Notes: generated by a model not told the origin, from the sequence alone. A stretch of 18,050 bases of DNA from JAYFNU01 sp964622315 (GCA_964622315.1 CAZUOY010000036.1:1-18050); one strand, 5' to 3'. Shown: positions 1 to 7,115, counted from the stretch's first letter. Program-made: numbers and translations.

Positions 1-680
1 GACGCCGCGACTATCGGCATCCACTTTTGAACATACTGCTTCGCCGTGTCGCTCTTGTCACAGAAAAGCGCAAGGTATCTTTCCGCGAGCGCGTCCTTTC
101 CCTCAAGCTTAAAGAGCAAGTAGGTGCGCGCCACGTCCGCCGAGGCGTTGCCCTGCGTCGCGTGAGACCAGTCGAGAATATACGGAATGCCGTCTGGGGT
201 AATGATAATATTCGTCGGGTTAAAGTCACCGTGGCAGACCTTTCTGTGAACGGGCATAGCGGCGAGACGTGTGTGCAGCTCGTACCGCGCCGTGGCGTTA
301 AGGTCGCTTTCGCTAATCTTCCTGTCCATCTTTTCGGTAAGCCTGTTTAACTGCGGAGCTTGCTTGGAATGTACCTTCATTTGAAGGGCAACAAACATTT
401 CAAGAAGCTCCTCGCTTCTTTTCGGCTCAGAGTCCATAATCTCCTGAAGGGTTTTACCGGGAATAAAGTCGGTGCGAATAGCCCATTTGCCGTCCTTCTT
501 CATTACCTCAAGCACCTTTGGTATCTCAAGCCCAGTCTCCTCGACACGCGACTGATTCAGCGCCTCGTTTAGAACGTCGGATTTAGAAAAATCCTCGTCA
601 AAAACCTTTAGCACTGTGTCACCGTCACGGTATATCGTCTTGCGCGCACGTTTTGCTATTATCTTCATTTCCTTGTTCAT
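1..680 (-). CDS. Aminoglycoside phosphotransferase-like kinase (3' end cut by window)
   Basis: Partial gene; about 226 codons are visible and the C-terminus lies beyond the left edge. The product has the APH/choline kinase fold. A small N-lobe begins near residues 8-27 (IYRDGDTVLKVF). The catalytic loop HGDFNPTNII is at about 150-159, with Asp152 as likely base and Asn157 as metal ligand. The second metal Asp is in ILDWSHATQG, Asp170. It resembles the small clostridial APH-like proteins of unknown substrate more than true resistance enzymes, so a resistance role should not be assumed. The ATG at 680 follows GGGAGG at 5-nt-scale spacing, and this ribosome site lies right against the adhE stop. 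The gap to adhE is only 14 bp, so co-transcription with adhE is likely. The fold is confident; the substrate is unknown. Confidence 0.82.
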   Translation of the reverse strand, partial: MNKEMKIIAKRARKTIYRDGDTVLKVFDEDFSKSDVLNEALNQSRVEETGLEIPKVLEVMKKDGKWAIRTDFIPGKTLQEIMDSEPKRSEELLEMFVALQMKVHSKQAPQLNRLTEKMDRKISESDLNATARYELHTRLAAMPVHRKVCHGDFNPTNIIITPDGIPYILDWSHATQGNASADVARTYLLFKLEGKDALAERYLALFCDKSDTAKQYVQKWMPIVAA

Positions 681-694
681 TTCCTGCACCTCCC

Positions 695-3328
695 TTAAGC
701 CTTCTTGGCGGCCTTCGGCATATTCTTGCCGTAGTACGCCTTGAGATATATTTCCTTAAGCTCGCTCATTAGCGGGTAACGGGGGTTAGCACCCGTACAC
801 TGGTCGTCGAACGCCTGCTCGGTCATCTCGTCGAGCCGCGCAAGAAAGTCTTTCTCGTCAACGCCGTAATCACGTACTGTCGGCTTAATGCCGATATGCT
901 CCTTTAGCTCGTCTATTTTCTTAATTAAGCCCTCCAGCTTATCGTCGTCCGTCTTGCCCTTAACGCCGAGCGCGTCGGCTATCTCTGCGTACCGCGCGAG
1001 GGTGTGCGGGTGGTCGTACTGCGGGAAGGTGCCCATTTTTGTGGGAGCCTCCGCGGCGTTAAAGCGCATTACCTCGTCAAGCACAAGCGCGTTAGCGACG
1101 CCGTGGGGCAGGTGGTGGAAAGCGCCGAGCTTATGTGCAAGCGAGTGGTTGATACCGAGAAAAGCGTTCGCGAACGCCATACCCGCCATAGTCGCGGCAT
1201 TAGCCATCTTTTCGCGGGCGACGGGGTCATTCGCGCCGTTATCGTAGGCGCGTGGCAGATATTCAAATATTACCTTCAACGCCTGAAGCGCCAGACCGTC
1301 GGTATAGTCGGTCGCCATTACGGAGGCATACGCCTCTACAGCGTGGCTCACCGCGTCAATGCCCGACGCGCTCGTCAAGCCCTTCGGCGCGTTCATCATC
1401 ATATCAGCGTCCACTATTGCCATTTTTGGAAGAAGCTCATAGTCTGCAAGGGGATACTTAACGCCTGTGTTCTCGTCTGTAATAACCGCGAAGGGGGTGA
1501 CCTCGCTTCCTGTTCCCGCTGAGGTCGGAACGGCTATGAAATACGCCTTTTCGCCCATCTTTGGGAAGGTGTAAACACGCTTTCTTATATCCATAAACCG
1601 CATTGCCATATCAAGGAAATCAACGTCGGGGTGCTCGTACATAACCCACATAATTTTCGCCGCGTCCATAGCGGAGCCGCCGCCCACGGCAATAATTACA
1701 TCAGGAGCAAACGCCGCCATCTGCTTTGCACCGTCGCGGGCACAGCCGAGGGTCGGGTCAGGCGCAACGTCGGAGAAGGTCGCGTGGACAATGCCCATTT
1801 CGTCAAGCTTCTTTTCTATGCTTCTTGTGTAGCCGTTCTCATAGAGAAAGCTGTCGGTTACGATAAAAGCCTTTTTCTTGCCCATTACCGCGCCAAGCTC
1901 ATCGAGCGCAACAGGAAGACACCCCTTCTTGATATATACCTTTTCGGGTGCTCTGAACCAAAGCATATTCTCTCTCCTCTCGGCAACCGTTTTGATATTC
2001 AAAAGGTGTTTAACTCCAACGTTTTCGGAAACGCTGTTTCCGCCCCAGCTTCCGCAACCGAGGGTGAGCGAGGGGGTAAGGTCGAAGTTGTAGATATCGC
2101 CGATTCCGCCGTGCGAGGCGGGGGTGTTGACAATAATTCGGCAGGTTTTCATTTCCGCGGCAAAGCGGTCGATAAGCTCACGGTTTTTCACGGCGTCAAG
2201 GAAGATAGAGGAGGTGTGTCCATATCCGCCGTCCGCAATAAGCCTTTTTGCCTTAGAGAAAGCGTCGTCCATATCGGTCGCTTTATACATGGCAAGCACG
2301 GGTGAAAGCTTCTCATGCGCAAACTCCTCGTCAAGCTCAACACTTGAAACCTCGCCGATAAGAATCTTCGTCGTGGCTGGAACCTCAACGCCCGCGAGCT
2401 GAGCTATCACAGAAGCACGCTGACCTACTATCCTCGCGTTTAGCGCTCCGTTGATTAAAATTGTTTTCCTCACCTTTTCCGTTTCGGTTGGGCTTAGGAA
2501 ATAACAGCCGCGAGCCGCAAATTCCTCTTTAACAGCGTCATAGACGTTCTTGTGAACAATAACAGACTGTTCGGACGCGCAAATCATTCCGTTATCAAAG
2601 GTTTTTGAATGAATTATCGAGTTTACCGCAAGCACCACGTCAGCGCTCTCGTCAATTATCGCGGGAGTGTTGCCTGAACCCACGCCGACAGCGGGCTTTC
2701 CGCTTGAATAAGCCGCCTTGACCATGCCCGGTCCGCCTGTCGCAAGAATTATATCTGCCTCACGCATAAGAAGGTTCGTCATATCAAGGCTCGGCAGGTC
2801 TATCCAGCCGATTATTCCCTCGGGTGCGCCGGCCTTCACCGCCGCTTCAAGCACAATTTTGGCCGCCGCCACCGTGCATTCCTTCGCACGGGGATGTGGA
2901 CTGATAACTATACCGTTTCTCGTTTTCAGCGCGAGCAGTGTCTTGAATATAGCTGTGGAAGTCGGGTTTGTTGTCGGTATTACCGCCGCAACAACACCGA
3001 TAGGCTCGGCTATTCTTTGCGTTCCGAACGCTTTGTTCTCTTCAATAACTCCGCAGGTTTTCGTGTCTTTGTAGGCGTTATAAATATATTCCGCGGCGTA
3101 GTTGTTCTTAATTACCTTGTCCTCTACCACGCCCATTCCCGTTTCCGCCACCGCTTGCTTCGCGAGCGGAAGCCGCGCCATATTTGCCGCTATTGCCGCC
3201 GCCTTAAATATGGCGTCCACCTTTTCCTGCGAAAAGCGCGCGTACTCCGTTTGCGCCCTTCGCACCACCGCAAGAAGATTTTCAAGCCCCTTGACGCTGT
3301 CGGTTATCGGGTAAATTTTGTCCTTCAT
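695..3328 (-). CDS. adhE: Bifunctional acetaldehyde-CoA/alcohol dehydrogenase AdhE
   Basis: Converts acetyl-CoA to acetaldehyde and then ethanol, oxidising two NADH; it is a cytoplasmic fermentative enzyme that forms spirosome filaments in known relatives. At 877 residues it has the usual AdhE length. The N-terminal CoA-acylating aldehyde dehydrogenase spans about 1-440, with catalytic Cys250 in NGMICASEQ. The C-terminal iron-dependent alcohol dehydrogenase spans about 455-870, with NAD motif GGGSAMDAAK at 549-558. The expected metal ligands are Asp658 and His662 (GIDAVSHAVE) and His728 and His742 (INHSLAHKLG, HHLPHG). The ATG at 3328 follows GGAAAGGTG. An extended -10 promoter and a Rex-like operator sit just upstream, so induction by a high NADH/NAD+ ratio is expected. 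A kinase-like gene follows 14 bp downstream. Both domains look intact. Confidence 0.97.
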   Translation of the reverse strand: MKDKIYPITDSVKGLENLLAVVRRAQTEYARFSQEKVDAIFKAAAIAANMARLPLAKQAVAETGMGVVEDKVIKNNYAAEYIYNAYKDTKTCGVIEENKAFGTQRIAEPIGVVAAVIPTTNPTSTAIFKTLLALKTRNGIVISPHPRAKECTVAAAKIVLEAAVKAGAPEGIIGWIDLPSLDMTNLLMREADIILATGGPGMVKAAYSSGKPAVGVGSGNTPAIIDESADVVLAVNSIIHSKTFDNGMICASEQSVIVHKNVYDAVKEEFAARGCYFLSPTETEKVRKTILINGALNARIVGQRASVIAQLAGVEVPATTKILIGEVSSVELDEEFAHEKLSPVLAMYKATDMDDAFSKAKRLIADGGYGHTSSIFLDAVKNRELIDRFAAEMKTCRIIVNTPASHGGIGDIYNFDLTPSLTLGCGSWGGNSVSENVGVKHLLNIKTVAERRENMLWFRAPEKVYIKKGCLPVALDELGAVMGKKKAFIVTDSFLYENGYTRSIEKKLDEMGIVHATFSDVAPDPTLGCARDGAKQMAAFAPDVIIAVGGGSAMDAAKIMWVMYEHPDVDFLDMAMRFMDIRKRVYTFPKMGEKAYFIAVPTSAGTGSEVTPFAVITDENTGVKYPLADYELLPKMAIVDADMMMNAPKGLTSASGIDAVSHAVEAYASVMATDYTDGLALQALKVIFEYLPRAYDNGANDPVAREKMANAATMAGMAFANAFLGINHSLAHKLGAFHHLPHGVANALVLDEVMRFNAAEAPTKMGTFPQYDHPHTLARYAEIADALGVKGKTDDDKLEGLIKKIDELKEHIGIKPTVRDYGVDEKDFLARLDEMTEQAFDDQCTGANPRYPLMSELKEIYLKAYYGKNMPKAAKKA

Positions 3329-3365
3329 TATGCGTCACCTTTCCTTTCGTTTCTTCATTGTTAAA

Positions 3366-3374
3366 ATTATAACA
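3366..3374 (-). promoter_or_regulatory. Extended -10 promoter of adhE
   Basis: On the minus strand the sequence reads TGTTATAAT, a perfect TATAAT (3366-3371) with the TG extension. It lies about 40 bp before the adhE ATG. No good -35 is seen at 17 bp, which is acceptable for an extended -10 promoter. The start of transcription would be near 3359. Confidence 0.65.
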
Positions 3375-3387
3375 CATATTTTCTAAT

Positions 3388-3405
3388 TTGTGAAATTATT
3401 ATCAA
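3388..3405. promoter_or_regulatory. Putative Rex (redox repressor) operator of adhE
   Basis: The plus strand reads TTGTGAAATTATTATCAA. This has the 18-bp architecture of the clostridial Rex consensus TTGTTAA-N4-TTAACAA: the left half TTGTGAA and the right half (reverse complement TTGATAA) each match six of seven positions. It covers the -35 position of the adhE promoter, where a bound repressor would block RNA polymerase. Rex control of adhE is established in clostridia; its action here is inference, and rex itself is not in the window. Confidence 0.65.
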
Positions 3406-3438
3406 TATTTTGTATCCTTGTACAGTTTCACAATGGTT

Positions 3439-3466
3439 TTGTTGAGTTTTTAGTAATTCTCAACAA
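3439..3466. repeat. Inverted repeat in the adhE upstream region
   Basis: Perfect 8-bp arms TTGTTGAG (3439-3446) and CTCAACAA (3459-3466) are separated by 12 bp. It lies about 70-100 bp upstream of the adhE -10. It could be an activator or repressor site or a small hairpin; nothing in sequence decides. The rest of 3407-3619 is AT-rich and I see no convincing gene in it. Confidence 0.45.
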
Positions 3467-3619
3467 TATGAGTATGCTGAATTGTTGCGTTGTAACCGTC
3501 ATTTCTTCACCTATACTTTTCAAGACTATATCGTTTATTTTGAGACATACTGTTAGTATTTCTATTTTTCCTGCGTTATTACCTGTTTTAAAGCTTGGTT
3601 TGGCTTTTATTTTTTAGGC

Positions 3620-3648
3620 AAAAAAAGAAGCCGCCATATGGCGGCTTC
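3620..3648 (-). terminator. Intrinsic terminator of the phosphate operon
   Basis: A perfect palindrome with 11-bp arms (3627-3648, arm GAAGCCGCCAT) is followed on the minus strand by TTTTTTT. It lies 19 bp after the hydrolase stop codon and separates this operon from adhE. Confidence 0.9.
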
Positions 3649-3667
3649 AAAACCTGTTTATATTTTG

Positions 3668-4387
3668 TTACTTACTTGCCTTTAGTTCTATCGTTTGACC
3701 GTCTGTGAGCACGAGCTTTCCATCGGCATAGAACTCCTCGCACTGTTTGGCAAACAACCTATAATTACCGTGTATTGGAATGTTGTTTGTTGCGCCAATC
3801 ATATTCGCAACCTCACTCGCTTCCTCTGGTCCCATATTGTATTCACCGTCCACGGGGTACATAGCGTAGTCAATGTGCTTGCCTACTATCGCTTTTAGTC
3901 CCTCGCTCATTGAGGTGTCGCCCGCGTGGTAAACGCTCACGCCGTCCACTGTGACTATGTAGCCTACGCAGTTTGTTACCGAATGGTTTATGTTGCCGCC
4001 TGAGGGCACAGTCTCAACTTTGATGTTGCCGAAGTCATAAGACTTATACTCGCCGTCAACCAACGCATCGCTCCACTTAATAATTTCGCAGCCCTCGTTT
4101 TGGGTGCAAATTGACGGGTCGTTGTGGTCGCTGTGCTCATGTGTAATCAGAATATAGTCAGCTGGTTGCGAATAGTCGCCTAATGGATAATACGGGTCAA
4201 TGTATATTACCTTACCCTCTTTTGATACAAGCTTCACGCTCGCGTGACCAATGAATGTAAGACTCACGCTGGACGAATCGCCAAAGAAATAGAGCGCGGC
4301 CGCCGCAGCCGCCACTAAAATAACCGCTACAGTCACAATCAGTGCCGTCCTTCCCTTTTTTCTCTTTGTTTGTACTTTTTCTTCCAT
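3668..4387 (-). CDS. Membrane-anchored metallo-beta-lactamase-fold hydrolase
   Basis: A 239-residue protein with a Lys/Arg-rich N-terminus and one hydrophobic helix at about 13-35. By the positive-inside rule the enzyme domain should lie outside the membrane. There is no lipobox, so it is a signal anchor rather than a lipoprotein. The domain from about 42 to 235 is of the UlaG/UPF0173-like type: it starts FIGHASVKL, carries metal motif THEHSDH (82-88) and has further likely ligands in YHAGDT (Asp157) and PIHGN (His206). Such enzymes are usually cytoplasmic, so the anchor is unusual. The ATG at 4387 follows AAAGGAG, 11 bp after the DUF47 stop, making it the last gene of the pit operon. Context suggests release or sensing of an external phosphorylated compound, but the substrate is unknown. 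Confidence 0.85.
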   Translation of the reverse strand: MEEKVQTKRKKGRTALIVTVAVILVAAAAAALYFFGDSSSVSLTFIGHASVKLVSKEGKVIYIDPYYPLGDYSQPADYILITHEHSDHNDPSICTQNEGCEIIKWSDALVDGEYKSYDFGNIKVETVPSGGNINHSVTNCVGYIVTVDGVSVYHAGDTSMSEGLKAIVGKHIDYAMYPVDGEYNMGPEEASEVANMIGATNNIPIHGNYRLFAKQCEEFYADGKLVLTDGQTIELKASK

Positions 4388-4398
4388 TTCCGACTCCT

Positions 4399-5031
4399 TT
4401 ACGTGTTTTTCATTATAGTGTTCTCAACAATATTTGCCGCCTTCTCGCAGGTATCAAGACAATTCTCCAACGACTCGAAAATACTGAGCCAAATTATCTT
4501 TTCGTCTACCGAGTTCTTTTCGGTAAAGAGTCTTCTCACCGCCGCCGCATAGATTTCGTCGCCGCGGCTTTCAATTGTGTTGACCCCAATAATAGACTTC
4601 CCGATAGTCTCTGACCTTTTGAAATTACGAAACTCCTTCGCAACGTTTTCAAAAAGCTCACACGCCTCTACGACCAATTTAGAAAGCTCCAGCGCCTCGG
4701 GGCGCAAGGAAGAAACGTCATACATATAAATGCGACGGATAACCTCCTCCACGGCGTCAACTATATCGTCGATAGCCTGTGCGAGCGCAGAGATGTCCTC
4801 AAGCTCAATAGGGGTCATAAACTCATGCGCAAGGCGGTTGGTAAGCTCGTGCTTAAGCCCGTCGGCACGGTTCTCCAGCTTCTGCATGGTCTTTACGTGT
4901 ACGGGCATCTTCGCCTTGTCAAACTTATCAAAGCAGCGGCGAAGATAGTTCGCTTCCTCGCTCGCCACCGCGGCGCAATCCTCAAATCTTTTAAAATAAT
5001 CAAATTCTTCCTTATGCTTAAATATACCCAT
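4399..5031 (-). CDS. DUF47 (PhoU-like) regulator of PiT phosphate transporter
   Basis: A 210-residue, all-helical, highly charged cytoplasmic protein of the DUF47/PhoU-like family, close to the family's usual length of about 205. It opens with FKHKEEFDYFKRFEDCA. It contains the characteristic central stretch with ALAQAIDDIVDAVEEV (about 83-98), rich in acidic residues that may bind metal in PhoU-like bundles. Genes of this family are almost always paired with PiT transporters and are thought to modulate their activity. Here the gene follows pit by 12 bp. Its ATG at 5031 has a strong GGAGGG ribosome site. The family call is firm; the molecular role is inferred from the pairing. Confidence 0.93.
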   Translation of the reverse strand: MGIFKHKEEFDYFKRFEDCAAVASEEANYLRRCFDKFDKAKMPVHVKTMQKLENRADGLKHELTNRLAHEFMTPIELEDISALAQAIDDIVDAVEEVIRRIYMYDVSSLRPEALELSKLVVEACELFENVAKEFRNFKRSETIGKSIIGVNTIESRGDEIYAAAVRRLFTEKNSVDEKIIWLSIFESLENCLDTCEKAANIVENTIMKNT

Positions 5032-5043
5032 TATATCCCTCCG

Positions 5044-6096
5044 CTAAAATATCAACATAAACAGCTTTGCAACAAGGTAGCCCATAAGCCCACAGCCGGG
5101 AAAGGTGAGCACCCAAGCAAGTGCCATCTCTTTAACTATCTTCCAATTTATCGCCGAAAGTCTTTTTGACGCGCCGACACCCATTATCGCGGTGGTTTTC
5201 GTGTGGGTGGTGCTTACGGGGATACCGGCGACCGAGGAAAGCAGGAGACAAACCGCGCCGCTGAGGTCAGCCGCGAAGCCCTGATACGGCTCAAGGTGAA
5301 CCATGTCAAGACCAACAGATTTAATAATTCTGTATCCTCCGATTGAGGTTCCAAGCGACATAACAAGCGAACACAGCACCATAAGCCAAAGCGGAATGGC
5401 GAAATCGGTCACGCCGCCGTTTCCGCTCGCAAGCGCAATGCCGAGCATAAACACACTCATAAACTTCTGTCCGTCCTGTGCGCCGTGCATAAAAGCCATA
5501 GACGCGCCGCCGAAAATCTGTGCTCCGCGAAAGAAGCCCGTTGACTTCTTTCTATCGGCGTGACGGAAAACGCCCTCCACGCCTCGCGCAGAGACAAAGC
5601 CCATAGCGAAGCCCAAAACCGCTGAAAGAACAAGCCCGATTAATACCTTAGCCCACTCTGCGGGGTTAATTCCCTCAAAACCACCGTGAAGCGCTATCGC
5701 CGCACCTGAAAGCCCCGCTATTAAGGCGTGGCTCTCGCTTGTCGGTATTCCGAACCGCCACGCGAGCGTCGCCCAAACAACAATTGCAAGAAGCGCCGCG
5801 CAAAGCGCTATTGTCGCCTCATGCGAGTCGGTACCGAAATCTACCATATTGTATATTGTCATGGCAACCTTAGAGTTCAGCGCCGTCATAACCAAAACGC
5901 CCGCAAAGTTACAGACAGCCGCCATTACTATCGCGTTGTTCGCTTTCATAGCGCGAGTGGAAACGCAGGTTGCTATCGCGTTCGGCGCGTCGGTCCAGCC
6001 GTTTACGAGTATTACGCCGAGCGTCAGAAGCACTGTTACCGCAAGCAACGGGTTACCCAGCGCCTGCGAGATAAAAGCAGATAGGCTTACGTTCAT
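5044..6096 (-). CDS. pit: PiT-family inorganic phosphate transporter
   Basis: A 350-residue multi-spanning membrane protein that imports inorganic phosphate, or metal-phosphate, using a cation gradient. The two inverted PiT signature repeats are visible: GWTDAPNAIATC at about 33-44 and MHGAQDGQKFM at about 203-213. The paired loops GIPTSESHAL (about 116-125) and GIPVSTTHTKTTAIMG near the C-terminus are also present. I chose the ATG at 6096 because GAGAGGAT lies 5 nt before it. A start 15 nt further upstream would be a TTG lacking a comparable ribosome site. It is the first gene of a three-gene operon with DUF47 and an anchored hydrolase, behind a good -35/-10 promoter. Length and motifs suggest a complete, functional transporter. 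Confidence 0.95.
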   Translation of the reverse strand: MNVSLSAFISQALGNPLLAVTVLLTLGVILVNGWTDAPNAIATCVSTRAMKANNAIVMAAVCNFAGVLVMTALNSKVAMTIYNMVDFGTDSHEATIALCAALLAIVVWATLAWRFGIPTSESHALIAGLSGAAIALHGGFEGINPAEWAKVLIGLVLSAVLGFAMGFVSARGVEGVFRHADRKKSTGFFRGAQIFGGASMAFMHGAQDGQKFMSVFMLGIALASGNGGVTDFAIPLWLMVLCSLVMSLGTSIGGYRIIKSVGLDMVHLEPYQGFAADLSGAVCLLLSSVAGIPVSTTHTKTTAIMGVGASKRLSAINWKIVKEMALAWVLTFPGCGLMGYLVAKLFMLIF

Positions 6097-6101
6097 CAAA
6101 T

Positions 6102-6109
6102 ATCCTCTC
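6102..6109 (-). promoter_or_regulatory. Ribosome binding site that decides the pit start
   Basis: Minus strand GAGAGGAT lies 5 nt before the ATG at 6096. A TTG five codons upstream would overlap this site, which argues for the ATG. Confidence 0.75.
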
Positions 6110-6110
6110 A

Positions 6111-6125
6111 AACGGCTGAGCCGTT
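6111..6125. repeat. Small palindrome in the pit leader
   Basis: AACGGCT-G-AGCCGTT has perfect 7-bp arms around one base, just upstream of the pit ribosome site. The tiny centre argues for a protein-binding palindrome rather than a stable RNA hairpin. No known regulator is recognised. Confidence 0.4.
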
Positions 6126-6138
6126 AATATTACTATTC

Positions 6139-6154
6139 TCGGTAATTATACCGA
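6139..6154. repeat. Inverted repeat over the pit -10 element
   Basis: TCGGTA-ATTA-TACCGA has perfect 6-bp arms and contains the pit -10 hexamer. The position suits a repressor operator. The regulator is unknown; it does not look like a PhoP box. Confidence 0.4.
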
Positions 6155-6173
6155 AAAAAGGTAATATAATCAA
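6145..6173 (-). promoter_or_regulatory. Promoter of the pit-DUF47-hydrolase operon
   Basis: On the minus strand a -35 TTGATT (6168-6173) is followed after exactly 17 bp by a perfect TATAAT (6145-6150). The predicted start is near 6138, giving a leader of about 40 nt. Confidence 0.8.
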
Positions 6174-6197
6174 GTGAACTTTTAATACTGTTTTTGC

Positions 6198-6226
6198 TTG
6201 TTATGATTTAAACGCTATGCTATAAT
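6198..6226 (+). promoter_or_regulatory. Promoter of the membrane-protein/lar gene cluster
   Basis: TTGTTA (6198-6203), a 17-bp spacer and TATAAT (6221-6226) with an extended TG just before the -10 make a near-consensus housekeeping promoter. The predicted start is near 6233. Its -35 is 24 bp from the -35 of the divergent pit promoter. Confidence 0.8.
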
Positions 6227-6232
6227 ATTATC

Positions 6233-6324
6233 GTTATATAAACAGTTCTCGGACAACCCCGCCGAACGGCGAGGAATCCTTCTCTGTAACCTACCAGTGC
6301 TATTATTATCGGAGGAAATGAATT
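6233..6324 (+). ncRNA. Structured 5' leader, possible cis-regulatory RNA
   Basis: About 90 nt lie between the predicted transcription start and the first ATG. They contain a GC-rich hairpin at 6257-6274 (CCCCGCC, loop GAAC, GGCGAGG, one mismatch) in otherwise mixed sequence, ending in GGAGGAA. I could not match it to any riboswitch class I know, including NiCo, and there is no terminator-like T tract before the start codon. It may be an ordinary untranslated leader. Confidence 0.25.
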
Positions 6325-6732
6325 ATGGCATGCTTTATTGTTCCGACCGCTGAGGCGATTGTTGTTACTGTCGCGGCTAAGCTTGTGCAAAACAAGGAAA
6401 ATAAGATTAACGTTAAGCTGCTCGCTTCTGACACCGTAACAGAGACCGCCGAAAAAGTCTCTTTCTCAAGAAAGCTCGGTTGGCTTTCAAAGCTACTTTG
6501 GGGTGGCTCCGCGCTTCTTGCCTTTGAGCACGTTTGGCACGGCGAGGTGACGGCGTGGTTCCCCTTCCTCACTGCGGCGGGCAATCCCGCAGACGCGGCG
6601 GCTATGCTCGGCGAAATGGGCACTGTCGGCGTTACAATGTCGGTGCTTGTTACCCTCGCGTGGGCGGCTGTCGTTGCGCTTACCGCTTCGCTTGAAAAGA
6701 AGGCTCTTAAGCCCGCAAGCATTACGGAATAA
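6325..6732 (+). CDS. Small membrane protein of unknown function (with EHVWHGE motif)
   Basis: A 135-residue protein that I do not recognise. Hydrophobic stretches lie at about 5-20 (IVPTAEAIVVTVAAKL), 56-72 and 101-121, so two or three membrane passes are likely. The first holds Glu10, and the second ends in FEHVWHGE (67-74). His and Glu residues at a membrane boundary could bind metal, but this is only suggestive. The ATG at 6325 is preceded by GGAGGAA at good spacing; the ATG at 6318 is out of frame. It is the first gene after a strong promoter, 4 bp before a second small membrane protein and upstream of larE, larB and larC. Position suggests a role in nickel or Lar cofactor biology, or a merely co-transcribed function. 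Strong ribosome site and coding periodicity make it a real gene. Confidence 0.8.
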   Translation: MACFIVPTAEAIVVTVAAKLVQNKENKINVKLLASDTVTETAEKVSFSRKLGWLSKLLWGGSALLAFEHVWHGEVTAWFPFLTAAGNPADAAAMLGEMGTVGVTMSVLVTLAWAAVVALTASLEKKALKPASITE

Positions 6733-6736
6733 GTCT

Positions 6737-7051
6737 ATGACCTTACTTGTCACTGTTTTTGCGGCAGTTATCTTCACTCTGCTTTGGTATAAAAACGCGC
6801 CTGATAACAGCCTACGGCTTGGCGTTCCCTGCTTCATCTTTTGGGGAGCGTCGCTAATGTGGCTTGCAGACGCAATCTTTGAATACGCCGAGCTTCGCGC
6901 AGAATATTTTACCCCAGCCCCAGCCGATATGCTCAATGACCTTTTTCTTGGGCTTTCAGCCGTGGCGCTCGGACTTGTAATCTGGGTAACGGTGCTTCTC
7001 ATAAGCGACCCGAAGGGCGCGGTAGAAGCGGCGCTATTTAAAAAGAAATAA
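6737..7051 (+). CDS. Small three-helix membrane protein, unknown function
   Basis: A 104-residue protein, not recognised. Three hydrophobic helices are visible at about 1-17, 27-46 and 69-90, separated by short polar loops. Acidic residues occur at a membrane edge (WLADAIFEYAELRAEYF, 42-58), and the tail is basic (FKKK). I chose the ATG at 6737, 4 bp after the preceding stop; its ribosome site (GGAA) is weak, which suits translational coupling to the upstream gene. An upstream in-frame ATG at 6647 would lie deep inside that gene and is unlikely. The tight pairing suggests the two proteins form a complex in the membrane. The following hairpin and T-tract may limit readthrough into larE. Confidence 0.75.
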   Translation: MTLLVTVFAAVIFTLLWYKNAPDNSLRLGVPCFIFWGASLMWLADAIFEYAELRAEYFTPAPADMLNDLFLGLSAVALGLVIWVTVLLISDPKGAVEAALFKKK

Positions 7052-7061
7052 CAACGAACAG

Positions 7062-7103
7062 GCGGTTTACCGTAAAGGCTTGCGGAAAGCCGCTTTTTGT
7101 TTT
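7062..7103 (+). terminator. Weak terminator or attenuator before larE
   Basis: GCGGTTT (7062-7068) can pair with AAGCCGC (7087-7093, one G-U pair). Alternatively, a 4-bp hairpin GCGG-AAAG-CCGC (7082-7093) can form. Either is followed by TTTTTGTTTT. The structure sits between the small membrane genes and larE, so it may reduce or regulate lar transcription. Only 12 bp separate it from the larE ATG. Confidence 0.5.
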
Positions 7104-7115
7104 AAAGGCGATTTT

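Noticed and set aside
1..680. Antibiotic resistance gene
   Set aside because: The fold is APH-like, but many clostridial relatives are not resistance enzymes and the context is a fermentation gene; no resistance call is justified.
1631..2305. 224-codon plus-strand frame
   Set aside because: Lies antisense inside adhE with no ribosome site or recognisable motif; a GC-rich shadow frame.
3390..3617. 75-codon plus-strand frame in the adhE upstream region
   Set aside because: Hydrophobic because of AT-rich sequence, no ribosome site, overlaps the Rex-like operator and ends against the terminator.
6198..6215. Rex-like site over the lar-cluster -35
   Set aside because: The left half TTGTTA fits, but the right half TAAACGC is poor; the match is explained by the -35 hexamer.
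6306..6722. 138-codon minus-strand frame
   Set aside because: Antisense to the first small membrane gene, whose strong promoter and GGAGGAA site decide the strand.
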